DNA from: Psychrobacillus sp. NEAU-3TGS
GTDB lineage: Bacteria; Bacillota; Bacilli; Bacillales_A; Planococcaceae
NCBI RefSeq assembly: GCF_029955155.1
Contig: NZ_JAPNOZ010000010.1
Span: forward strand, 1-64,000
Direction: 5' to 3'
Length of the DNA stretch: 64,000 nucleotides
Part shown: piece by piece, positions 55,034 to 62,911 of the stretch
How the letters are laid out: the number at the start of each line of letters is the position of its first letter
Position numbering within the stretch: position 1 is the stretch's first letter
Made by a program: the position numbers and the translations under genes
Notes under the pieces: generated by a model
The model's input: the letters and a program-made list of their open reading frames with translations, nothing else
Databases searched by the model: none
What the model was told of the DNA's origin: nothing

Positions 55034-55741
55034 TTATCCAATCGGAAATCCAGGAATATGTCCTTCTTTTCTTACATGTAGTCCCTTTGAGTTTTGTAGT
55101 GTCTGCGCATATGTTGTCCTTGCTAAACAACCACGCATCGTCCCTAATGCTTTGTAATAATCATAGTAGCGAAAACTGGAAGAATTCATGATAAACCAAT
55201 AACAAGACAATGCTTCTAAGTAGGCGTCAAAAGATTCCGACACATCTACATATATATCCGGCTCATATCCCTCCATGTCCTCCCAATTTTCACTATGGAA
55301 AACTCTTCGAAGTCCGTGAGGTGGCAATCCGTCCAAATCAAAACCTGGAAGTGATGCTTTTAGCCAAGCGTCCTGCACAACTAATTGGCAAAGACGATGA
55401 TCTGGATGCATGCTATTTATCCAGTGTGTTATGACAAAATCAGGCTTTTCTTTTCTGAAAACTGTTGCCACTTCTTTAACAAGCCCATCATTAAAAGTAA
55501 GCTCAGCATCCTTGTGATTTAGCGTAATACTTGTCCCACCTAAAACAGCTGCCGCTTTCTCCGCTTCTTGTATTTTTTGTTTTCTATACGTTTCTACATC
55601 TAAATGGGGAGGAGTACCTTTTTCTCCCGCAGTCAAATGTAGAAAGGTCACTTTATATCCTGCTTTTGCATATTTGTGTGCAATTGCACCAGCTTGTATT
55701 TCTCCATCTCCACAATGCGCACCTACAATCATTAAATGCAT
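55034..55741 (-). CDS. PIG-L/LmbE-family deacetylase-like protein, altered active site
   Basis: 235 aa. The family metal motif AHPDDxE appears as AHCGDGE (8-14), so the zinc ligands His9 and Asp12 remain with His115 of MHPDH. The position of the catalytic base Asp (Asp14 in BshB) is Gly11, and Pro is Cys10. The rest is well conserved (VTFLHLTAGEKGTP, QEAEKAAAVLGG, PDFVITHWINSMHPDHRL). Relatives deacetylate GlcNAc-linked molecules. Here it may be inactive, use another base, or have a changed reaction. It lies between the amidase-like gene and nagZ with 10-11 base gaps, so a role in muropeptide processing is likely. Confidence 0.82.
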   Translation of the reverse strand: MHLMIVGAHCGDGEIQAGAIAHKYAKAGYKVTFLHLTAGEKGTPPHLDVETYRKQKIQEAEKAAAVLGGTSITLNHKDAELTFNDGLVKEVATVFRKEKPDFVITHWINSMHPDHRLCQLVVQDAWLKASLPGFDLDGLPPHGLRRVFHSENWEDMEGYEPDIYVDVSESFDAYLEALSCYWFIMNSSSFRYYDYYKALGTMRGCLARTTYAQTLQNSKGLHVRKEGHIPGFPIG

Positions 55742-55751
55742 AATTACGCTC

Positions 55752-56804
55752 CTAACTAGTTAAATTTGTCATAATGAGATTGTGTAGCCGTGGTCTTAAA
55801 CGAACCATTTCATCGTGCCTGCCAAAATACACACGATTTGTTAACAAAATAATAACAAGTTCGCTTTTTGGATCTATATAAAAGCTTGTTCCCGTAAACC
55901 CTGTATGTCCATAAGTTTGAGTAGACATCAAATCACCTATAGGATTCGTTCCATTTCCTTTTAATTGCCATCCAATTCCTCTTGCTTCTGAGGAGAACGA
56001 GGTGAAATTCTCTCGAGACTTTTGAATCCATAATGGATGTAGAAACTGCTTGCCATCTTTTTCTCCATTGCATTCCAACATATCACAAAACTTCGCAATA
56101 TCTCCTATAGTTGAGAACAATCCTGCATGCCCACTAATTCCTCCCATAAATTCCGTATTGTCATCGTGGACAATCCCGTACTTAAAGTCTTGCAAGTGTG
56201 GCAAATACTCAGTTGGTGCATATTGATGTCTTTCTACACTAGGTAAATAGGTTGTATGGGACATTTGTAGAGGTTTATAAATATTATTCTTCACATAGTC
56301 TTGTAGAGGTTGATCAGTTACTTTTTCAATAATGGCGCCTAAAAGTATATAACCTAAATCACTATAAACTACTTTTGTCTCGGGAGTATAAACTAGATTT
56401 TCTTTGTAAATATCAGCTAACACCTCATCATACGTAAGCTGTTTTTCAAAATAAGGACGGTGGGCAATGAGTCCAGATGAGTGAGTCAATAATTGTTGAA
56501 GCGTTATATTTCCTTTATCATTTTGCGCGAAATTTGGTAGAAATCGGACTACCTTATCTTGCAAATAAATATCCCCAGTTTGAAAAAGTTGAAGTATTGC
56601 TGGTAAGGTAGCCATGACTTTTGTCAAGGAAGCCACATCAAAAAGATGCTCAGCTGTCATAGGAACTTTATCATCTTCCAAACTATTGCTTCCTAATGCC
56701 TCTTCTATAATCCATTCCCCTTTATGCTTGATGCGAATGACTGCACCAGGTGTTACTCTGTTATCTATTTCTTTTTGTAAAAAAGAAATAATCTGTGATT
56801 TCAT
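55752..56804 (-). CDS. Serine hydrolase of the beta-lactamase family (AmiE-like)
   Basis: 350 aa from ATG 56804 (GGGGGATGG upstream). Class C beta-lactamase fold: SxxK motif in FDVASLTKVMATLP, YxN-like VVYSDLGYILLG, and the third motif YGHTGFTGTSF. LLTHSSGL and ISGHAGLFSTIGDIAKFC are typical. B. subtilis AmiE (YbbE), in the murQ-nagZ operon, is a secreted MurNAc-L-Ala amidase of this family. Here no signal peptide exists (start MKSQIISFLQKEIDNRV), so it would strip peptides from MurNAc in the cytoplasm. Position between GNAT and PIG-L genes fits. Confidence 0.85.
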   Translation of the reverse strand: MKSQIISFLQKEIDNRVTPGAVIRIKHKGEWIIEEALGSNSLEDDKVPMTAEHLFDVASLTKVMATLPAILQLFQTGDIYLQDKVVRFLPNFAQNDKGNITLQQLLTHSSGLIAHRPYFEKQLTYDEVLADIYKENLVYTPETKVVYSDLGYILLGAIIEKVTDQPLQDYVKNNIYKPLQMSHTTYLPSVERHQYAPTEYLPHLQDFKYGIVHDDNTEFMGGISGHAGLFSTIGDIAKFCDMLECNGEKDGKQFLHPLWIQKSRENFTSFSSEARGIGWQLKGNGTNPIGDLMSTQTYGHTGFTGTSFYIDPKSELVIILLTNRVYFGRHDEMVRLRPRLHNLIMTNLTS

Positions 56805-56823
56805 CAACCATCCCCCTAAAATA

Positions 56824-57770
56824 CTAAATAGATTTTGACATCGTTTGATACTCTTTCCATGGCATAAAAGAGAGTTTTTCATAAAAGCTAACTAGTTGAG
56901 TCCAGTCGATAACGATATAGTCCATCCCTCTAGCCATTAACTCATTGGCTGCAGCTCTTATCAAATCAATACCATACTGATTTCCCCTTACATGACGTGC
57001 AATCCCTAATGGACCAATTCCTCCGAGTGGTCCCGAAACTAAAGGAGACCAATATACATTCTGGGCGATAATAGGAGACTTTGTGTCATTTATCCTACAG
57101 AAGCCTTGCAATTCATCACCCAAAAATAATCCAATAAATTCTCTTCCATTTCCGCCCATGTCCGCATAACGCAAAGCTTCATAATGCCATCTCCCTGGAA
57201 ATACTACTTTAAGAAATGAGAGCAATTTTGGAACGTCTTCCTTCGTTAATACTCTAAATGATGGGAGGAATTTTCAAGCTTGTATGGTTTCATGTTTCTT
57301 ACTTCCTTCAATAAATCTGTTACGATGGAGCTGTTCTTATATCCATGTTTTTCAAACCATTTTATTGCTACTGTATCCTCGTAAGGTACTCCCGGAAAAT
57401 AGTGCCAAGGATCTCCTCCTAATCGAATCTCACTTAGAGATAGATCGCAAAATACCTTCTCAACATGATTTAAAAGTTTGTATCCAATACCTTGATTTCT
57501 GGCTGATTTCCTAACAAGTAGACATTGAATCCAACCTATATTTGGAGATATATTTACCTGAAAATCTTCTTGATAATATTTCGCTACTACTAACCCCATT
57601 AACTGCTCGTTTTGATAAATTGCAATGGACGCCTCTCTTAAAACATTTTTATCCTGCAATGTGTTTTGCGTCCACAGTTTTTCAGACATCGGAAATTTTT
57701 CACCGATACTATCATTCCAAAGTTGGATTATGTCATCTATCTCTATATCTAAAACATTTTTTAATATCAT
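56824..57770 (-). pseudogene. Second tandem-GNAT acetyltransferase, one-base frameshift
   Basis: Frames 57246-57770 and 56824-57225 join into about 315 aa when one A is added to A4 (plus T4 at 57271-57274). The joined segment reads KPYKLEKFLPSFRVLTKEDVPKLLSF. Layout and length match the 322-aa tandem GNAT at 45782: domain one has CLLVRKSARNQGIGYKLLNH; domain two has GPLGIARHVRGNQYGIDLIRAAANELM and a WTQLVSFYEKLSF end. It overlaps the kinase gene by four bases (ATGA) and precedes the amidase-like gene by 19. Function unknown; its repetition in one cluster suggests it matters. Lesion probably artefactual. Confidence 0.78.
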
Positions 57771-58753
57771 AGTATATCAAACTCTTTAAACTGCTTATAG
57801 AACGTTTCAGCAAATTCTACTCCAGGCTTCATCTGTAGATTATTTAAACCAGCTACAATGGCACCGCCCACTGGTGGGATTATATTTTTACGAAACATGA
57901 GATTGGGTAAAGTGCTACTCATCGCTAATTTCTGGAAGCGTTGAATGAACAGTTTTGAATCTGTAAAAACCCCACCAGACAGCACTATTATAGTAGGCTC
58001 TTCATTTTGAAAGAGAACTTGGTGACAAGTCTTAATAGAATGGAACATTTTCTCACACGCCTCACCTATAATTTTCAGTGCTACTACGTCTTGATTTATT
58101 GCTTCTTCTACTACAAAACGACTAATTGTGGCTATCACAGATTTAGGATGTTCCCGACCATATACTCTTTCAATAATTTCAGGAACTGATTCTAGTTGAA
58201 AATAACTCAAAATGTGCTTTTTCAATGTAGTGGAAGGTCCACGACCATCATGTTCTTTGAATACAGCTTTTAGAGCCTCATTCCCCAAGTAAAAGCCACT
58301 ACCTTCATCATCAAATAAATAACCCCAGCCACCTACACGTGACACTTTCTTATTTTTGTTGATCCCAAATGTGATGGCACCAGTTCCCGCTATTTGTACA
58401 ATCCCTGCATCTCCTAACGTACCGGAATACAAAGCATTAACGGCATCGTTATCTACGAAGATATTGATTCTTGAAGGTAAATATTTTTTTAATAGTTCCT
58501 TCGCATATCTTTGACTACCTTTCTCTCCAACTCCAGCCATTCCCGCGAAGCAAACTTCAATTTGATTAAATATATCTGGATTTTTACTTTGTATTTGTTG
58601 CAATAATTCGCTTATAGTCCGTTCAAATTCTTCTTTAGACATGGAAGTTGGATTGCTTGGACCCGTTACTACCCTAACGAAAACGTTTCCATATGCATCT
58701 GCTACCACTCCTTCTGTTTTCGTGCCGCCTCCATCTATCCCTAATAGATACAA
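57767..58753 (-). CDS. Amino-sugar kinase, BadF/BadG family (MurK/NagK-like)
   Basis: 328 aa. ASKHA nucleotide-binding motifs: YLLGIDGGGTKTEGVVAD (phosphate 1), FVDNDAVNALYSG, VQIAGTGAITFGINK with RVGGWGYLFDDEGSGFYLG (the GlcNAc-kinase signature), and VLSGGVFTDSKLF (adenosine). Relatives phosphorylate GlcNAc, and in Clostridium MurK acts on MurNAc and GlcNAc. It would therefore supply MurNAc-6-phosphate to MurQ and GlcNAc-6-phosphate to NagA. The start is TTG 58753 with AGGGGAAGTGA upstream. First gene of the upstream salvage transcript, directly behind a promoter with an operator-like palindrome. Confidence 0.88.
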   Translation of the reverse strand: MYLLGIDGGGTKTEGVVADAYGNVFVRVVTGPSNPTSMSKEEFERTISELLQQIQSKNPDIFNQIEVCFAGMAGVGEKGSQRYAKELLKKYLPSRINIFVDNDAVNALYSGTLGDAGIVQIAGTGAITFGINKNKKVSRVGGWGYLFDDEGSGFYLGNEALKAVFKEHDGRGPSTTLKKHILSYFQLESVPEIIERVYGREHPKSVIATISRFVVEEAINQDVVALKIIGEACEKMFHSIKTCHQVLFQNEEPTIIVLSGGVFTDSKLFIQRFQKLAMSSTLPNLMFRKNIIPPVGGAIVAGLNNLQMKPGVEFAETFYKQFKEFDIL

Positions 58754-58793
58754 TGAATCACTTCCCCTATTATTAATACAATTATATTCATCT

Positions 58794-58821
58794 ATTATAA
58801 ATATTTGAAATATTATTTCAA
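58794..58821 (-). promoter_or_regulatory. Sigma-A promoter of the salvage cluster with palindromic operator
   Basis: On the minus strand TTGAAA (58816-58821), 16 bases, perfect TATAAT (58794-58799). The 17-base palindrome TTGAAATAATATTTCAA (58805-58821) covers the -35 and much of the spacer. Its TGAAAT-N3-ATTTCA core is shared with the anmK promoter. RpiR-family operators are often of this kind, and murR is in the same cluster. Confidence 0.75.
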
Positions 58822-58862
58822 CTTTTTATTTTAATTTCGTTAATTAATTTCATTAACACAAA

Positions 58863-58910
58863 AAGGTGCTAAAACTTTACTATTAAAAATAGATAAAGCG
58901 TTAGCACCTT
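58863..58910 (-). terminator. Rho-independent terminator
   Basis: AAGGTGCTAA (58863-58872) pairs with TTAGCACCTT (58901-58910). On the minus strand TTTTTG follows. It ends the Yip1-type gene before the salvage promoter. Confidence 0.85.
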
Positions 58911-58928
58911 CTATATATGAATATATGT

Positions 58929-59561
58929 TTAACCCAGAGATGAAAATACAATAGTGATTGTAATAATGAATACAATAATAAAAATCACAGTAGAAGGGAT
59001 AATTATCGTCCAAAACCCTTTCCAACTAGAAAACTGATGTACTTCTCCAATTGCCTTACTTTGAATGACAATCATCCAAATCGTGAATGTCGTCATGATC
59101 AAAAACGATAGTAACGACCAACCAATTGCACCTGCGGATAATTGCCAAGTTATCGTATCTGCCTTTGCCTTGTTAGTAATTAATGCATCTACTATATAGT
59201 AAGGTGTCATCCAAATAATAGGAATCATACTTACTCCTACAGCTTGAACCATTTCTTTAAACTTTCCAGATCCACCAAACCATTTTCCGACAAAGGTATA
59301 CAAAGCTGCTCCAATTGGTAATCCAATTAAACCGATTATGGGACCTAATATTAAACTCCCAATCAGCAACTGCCATAAAGGTATATCAAACCTCGTTTCC
59401 CATTCTCCTATCGCACCAATTGCATTTGGTATACTTGCAATAGCCACGATCATTAATGAAAACCTTATATCTTTATAATCCAACACATAACGAATCGTTT
59501 CTCTTGTGGAAAGCCAAATGGAGAAAAACGGATTTAGCGATTCAACTTCTTCCTTTTTCAA
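58929..59561 (-). CDS. Yip1-domain membrane protein
   Basis: 210 aa with about five hydrophobic helices. A soluble start (MKKEEVESLNPFFSIWLSTRETIRYVLD) with the SIWxxPRET-like entry motif is typical of bacterial Yip1 proteins. It is followed by LLIGSLILGPIIGLIGLPIGAALYTFVGKWFGGSGKF and a last helix IIIPSTVIFIIVFIITITIVF. Function unknown in bacteria. AAAGGGG-type site before ATG. Monocistronic, bounded by its own terminator, upstream of the salvage cluster on the same strand. Confidence 0.82.
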   Translation of the reverse strand: MKKEEVESLNPFFSIWLSTRETIRYVLDYKDIRFSLMIVAIASIPNAIGAIGEWETRFDIPLWQLLIGSLILGPIIGLIGLPIGAALYTFVGKWFGGSGKFKEMVQAVGVSMIPIIWMTPYYIVDALITNKAKADTITWQLSAGAIGWSLLSFLIMTTFTIWMIVIQSKAIGEVHQFSSWKGFWTIIIPSTVIFIIVFIITITIVFSSLG

Positions 59562-60039
59562 ACTACTCCCCCCTCATGAATTTCTTTCTCTCTTAAAATA
59601 TGCAAATACACCCATTTTTATTTAAAGGTTTACATATAGATTCGACAAAAAAACACCAAATTCCTTCCAATTTTATAATTTTCAATTAAAATTGCACTAG
59701 ACTTTTTTCTATTCAAGATAGGAACCTAAGCGTTTCCAAGTAGATTTAATACACTATACTATCTCTTTAAAAGAGATAAAACTTGCAATTCGGAGGTGAT
59801 TATATAGAGCGGATTGTATAAAAGTTGACTCAATCGGTTTCTGTCAATGGATTACGAAAGACTATTATCTCCTATCGTCTCACCATGTATTTGTCTAAAA
59901 TGAAAAAGTAAGTGTCACTCAATTGGTTCGCGATGAATCAATTGAGCTTTTTTCATGGTTTCATATCAACTTCTTTTTATTATTTACTCAAGTAATGTAA
60001 GATATAGACAGTGATCTAGAACAAGGGGTGGAATAGCTT
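59562..60039 (+). other. Intergenic region with a possible short transcript
   Basis: No full gene. A candidate unit at 59734-59950 consists of a sigma-A-like TTTCCA, 16 bases, TATACT (about 59733-59760), a small hairpin ATCTCTT/AAGAGAT (59761-59777), a perfect GGAGGTGAT site (about 59792), and a terminator. After the site the frame is closed by an early TAA, then open for about 29 codons ending LSKMKK. It may be a small RNA or a broken small-protein gene. Confidence 0.35.
59918..59952 (+). terminator. Rho-independent terminator
   Basis: CTCAATTG (59918-59925) pairs with CAATTGAG (59939-59946), then CTTTTTTC. It faces plus-strand transcription although no complete gene lies directly upstream, supporting a short transcript there. 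Confidence 0.75.
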
Positions 60040-60741
60040 TTGTCCAAAGAATCTATTTTAGTTGTAGAAGATGAAGAGAAAATTTTAAGACTTCTGGAAA
60101 TCGAGTTAGAATATGAAGGATATGAACTAGGGAAAGCTACAAATGGCATGGATGCACTAGAAGCGTATCTTTCTAAAAAATGGGACCTCATATTATTAGA
60201 TGTCATGCTGCCCGGGATGAGTGGAATTGAATTACTCCGACGCATCCGATTAAAAGACTCTTTAATCCCAGTCATATTGTTGACTGCCAAAGATTCGATT
60301 GAAGACAAAGTATCTGGTCTTGATCTCGGTGCCAATGACTATATTACCAAACCCTTTCGCATGGAAGAATTACTTGCAAGAATTCGTGCAGTTTTGCGAA
60401 TAAAACAAGTTGCAACCTCCACAGTAACAGTAGATGATGAATGGCTTCATGCAGGCGATTTAAAGGTAAATGAAAAAACACGAGAAGTAATTCGCCAAGA
60501 ATGCGATATTGACTTAACGCCAAAAGAATATGACTTACTTTTATATTTATTAAAAAATAAGCGACAGGTTTTAGACCGTGAGCAAATTTTAGAAGCGGTT
60601 TGGGGCTATGATTATGATGGAGAAACAAAAATCGTAGATGTATATATTCGTTATTTACGCAAAAAAGTGGATGCCAATTACGATCACGCACTCATCCATA
60701 CGGTAAGAGGCGTCGGTTATGTCTTAAAGGATGCGACATGA
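60040..60741 (+). CDS. OmpR-family response regulator (YkoG-like)
   Basis: 233 aa from TTG 60040 (GGGGTGG upstream). Receiver domain: acidic pocket VVEDEEK, phosphoacceptor Asp in LILLDVMLPGMSG, Thr in VILLTAKDS and Lys in YITKPFRMEELLAR. Winged-helix DNA-binding domain from about 130: LTPKEYDLLLYLLKNKRQVLDREQILEAVWG and TVRGVGYVL. Its stop overlaps the kinase start (ATGA). Two PepSY protein genes follow the pair, the arrangement of B. subtilis ykoG-ykoH-ykoJ. Stimulus unknown. Confidence 0.92.
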   Translation: MSKESILVVEDEEKILRLLEIELEYEGYELGKATNGMDALEAYLSKKWDLILLDVMLPGMSGIELLRRIRLKDSLIPVILLTAKDSIEDKVSGLDLGANDYITKPFRMEELLARIRAVLRIKQVATSTVTVDDEWLHAGDLKVNEKTREVIRQECDIDLTPKEYDLLLYLLKNKRQVLDREQILEAVWGYDYDGETKIVDVYIRYLRKKVDANYDHALIHTVRGVGYVLKDAT

Positions 60742-62096
60742 GACTTAGAAATAAGATAAATTTATATACTTCCGTTTTATTTATTGTTTTATTAATCCTA
60801 ATGAACGCTTCTATCTATTTTCTTTTCAGCCATTTAATGCTGACGAACGAACTTAATAGAGCAGAGGCGAATGTAGAAAAGATTGTCACAGATATCGGAA
60901 AGACAAAAGATCGTCTTCCTCCTGATCAACTTCTTCGTGCTTATCTTCCCGTCGAAGGGATGATTCGAGTAGTAAAAGATGATTTAACAACTCACGCGAA
61001 AATCACCTCTCCTTCTGAGGCAGCACTAGAATCACGACCAAAGAATTTTTTGACTGGGGAGACAAGTGAAGTAGTCAAACTGGAAAAGAAACGCTATGTA
61101 TTCGTCTCGTATCCAGTTGTTTGGAATGATGGAAGTGTTGTGAACCTACAAGTAACAAGTAGCATACAGGAAATGGATAACATGCTCAATATATTACGAA
61201 TTGTGCTTATTGTTGTAACCATAATTGCGATGATACCTGTTTTTCTGTCTAGTAGAGTTTTGAGTAACTTGATAATCCAACCAATTAGATCCATGATTGA
61301 TACGATGAAGGAAATCCAAAAAAATGCTCAATTTAAAAGATTAGAACTGGAAAATACTTCGGAGAGTGAACTAGTAGAAATGGGAGAAACATTTAATCAT
61401 ATGATTGATATACTCCAGTCAAACTTTGAAAAACAGGAACAATTCGTCTCCAATGCTTCACACGAATTGAGAACTCCCCTAACTATCATTGAAAATTATG
61501 CTGACCTTCTAAAACGAAGAGGCTTAGGAAGACCCGATTTGTTTGAGGAATCGATTGATGCCATTCACTCAGAAGCTGTGCGGATGAGAGAAATGACAGA
61601 GCAATTATTACAACTAGCAAGACAGCAGGAACAATGGAATATCCAAATAGAACAAATCAACTTAACAGAGCTTGTAACAGACACAGCAAACACCTTTCAA
61701 AATACTTATCAACGAAAAGTATTAGTGGAGGGCAACGGAATCACGACTGGTTACACAGATGCACAAAAACTGAGACAATTACTTTATATATTTTTAGATA
61801 ATGCCAGAAAATATAGTGAGGACCAAATTATAGTTCATATCGGACAAGCATCCGATGAGAGATATATCCAAATTGAAGATAAAGGAATAGGAATACCAAA
61901 GGATGATTTACCTCATGTATTTGACCGTTTTTACCGTGTAGACCAAGCAAGAAGCAGAAAACAAGGTGGTTCTGGACTAGGACTTACAATGGCAAAGCAA
62001 ATAGCAAATGCAATCGGGATACGGATAGAGCTTAATAGCTTAGAAAATCGTGGTACTACTGTTACGCTTTTTTTCAAATCAACAGAAAGCAGATAG
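60738..62096 (+). CDS. Sensor histidine kinase (YkoH-like)
   Basis: 452 aa. TM1 (about 10-32), an extracytoplasmic sensor of roughly 120 residues, TM2 (about 153-175), HAMP (PIRSMIDTMKEIQ...), HisKA with phosphoacceptor His in FVSNASHELRTPLTIIENYADLL, and HATPase with N box FLDNARKYSED, G1 IEDKGIGIP, F box and G2 RKQGGSGLGLTMAKQIA. All catalytic boxes are intact. Four-base overlap with its response regulator. The PepSY protein gene starts 80 bases downstream and may modulate or be controlled by it. Confidence 0.93.
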   Translation: MRLRNKINLYTSVLFIVLLILMNASIYFLFSHLMLTNELNRAEANVEKIVTDIGKTKDRLPPDQLLRAYLPVEGMIRVVKDDLTTHAKITSPSEAALESRPKNFLTGETSEVVKLEKKRYVFVSYPVVWNDGSVVNLQVTSSIQEMDNMLNILRIVLIVVTIIAMIPVFLSSRVLSNLIIQPIRSMIDTMKEIQKNAQFKRLELENTSESELVEMGETFNHMIDILQSNFEKQEQFVSNASHELRTPLTIIENYADLLKRRGLGRPDLFEESIDAIHSEAVRMREMTEQLLQLARQQEQWNIQIEQINLTELVTDTANTFQNTYQRKVLVEGNGITTGYTDAQKLRQLLYIFLDNARKYSEDQIIVHIGQASDERYIQIEDKGIGIPKDDLPHVFDRFYRVDQARSRKQGGSGLGLTMAKQIANAIGIRIELNSLENRGTTVTLFFKSTESR

Positions 62097-62176
62097 AAAA
62101 TCATCTATTTCTCATCATTTTCTTACTTTCAGGTTGTATACTATGGCTAACAAATTGTGACATGGAGTGATACAGA

Positions 62177-62743
62177 ATGAAAAAGAAATGGGTATGGCCA
62201 GTAGGAATTATTCTCCTTGTGGTTTGCCTGGTCTTTTGGCTAGCCCCTTCAATCTCAGCAAAAGACCTAACAGAAGAAGAAGCGAACTCAGTTGTACTTG
62301 AAAAGTATCCCGGAGATATTATAAAAACAACAAAGACTAAAGACGAATATCAAATAGAAATAAAGCTCGAAACCGGCGTATATGTCATTAAAATAGATGC
62401 AAAAAGTGGGGACGTGCTTTCTCTAGCCCAAACAGAAAAGCCAGTGCAAGTAGCACCGGAACAAGTAGAAAAGGAAGAACCAGTACGGACAAATGAAGAA
62501 GAAAAACCAGCAGAAGAACCTGCTGAAGTCACCTTAATAACTAAACAAGAAGCTGTAGAAATAGCAGCCAATCATCTTAAAGGGATGGCAGATGAGGATG
62601 ACGCAGAGTTTCATGCGATTTCTGGTCAATCTCCCTATTACCTAGTAGAAGTGGAAATCGAGAATGGGGACGAGGATCGTGAAGCCGTCGTTCAAGTGGA
62701 TGCCTACACCGGAGAAGTGAAATCAGTAGATTGGGATGACTAA
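62177..62743 (+). CDS. Membrane-anchored PepSY-domain protein (two repeats)
   Basis: 188 aa. An N-terminal anchor (WPVGIILLVVCLVFWLAP, 6-23) leads to two PepSY units: about 30-80 (LTEEEANSVVLEKYPGDI...YVIKIDAKSGDVLSL) and about 120-186 (ITKQEAVEIAANHLKG...AVVQVDAYTGEVKSVDWDD). A Glu/Pro/Lys-rich linker (about 90-117) joins them. PepSY domains are often inhibitory or regulatory for extracellular proteases or kinases. It lies 80 bases after the sensor kinase, so it probably belongs to the same operon, and ends in a strong terminator. GGAGTGATACAG precedes ATG. Confidence 0.85.
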   Translation: MKKKWVWPVGIILLVVCLVFWLAPSISAKDLTEEEANSVVLEKYPGDIIKTTKTKDEYQIEIKLETGVYVIKIDAKSGDVLSLAQTEKPVQVAPEQVEKEEPVRTNEEEKPAEEPAEVTLITKQEAVEIAANHLKGMADEDDAEFHAISGQSPYYLVEVEIENGDEDREAVVQVDAYTGEVKSVDWDD

Positions 62744-62752
62744 TAGAATCTA

Positions 62753-62795
62753 AACACCAGGTTCACCTAATTAGAGGGTCGAACCTGGTGTTTTA
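62753..62795 (+). terminator. Rho-independent terminator
   Basis: AACACCAGGTTC (62753-62764) pairs exactly with GAACCTGGTGTT (62781-62792), followed by TTATTT. Closes the two-component/PepSY operon. Confidence 0.88.
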
Positions 62796-62858
62796 TTTGG
62801 TTAATATAATGAAATCTTTTTCTCTCCAAATTTTAACCTTCCTTTCCCCGTCCTTTAG

Positions 62859-62893
62859 TTTTGTCTGGTTATAGTATTAACTGTAAGACAAAA
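62859..62893 (+). promoter_or_regulatory. Inverted repeat upstream of the second PepSY gene
   Basis: TTTTGTCT (62859-62866) and AGACAAAA (62886-62893) form an 8-base inverted repeat 19 bases apart, just before the ribosome binding site. It overlaps a possible -35 (TTGTCT) and may be an operator, for example of the adjacent response regulator. Untested. Confidence 0.4.
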
Positions 62894-62911
62894 CAAACTT
62901 AGGAGGCACAA

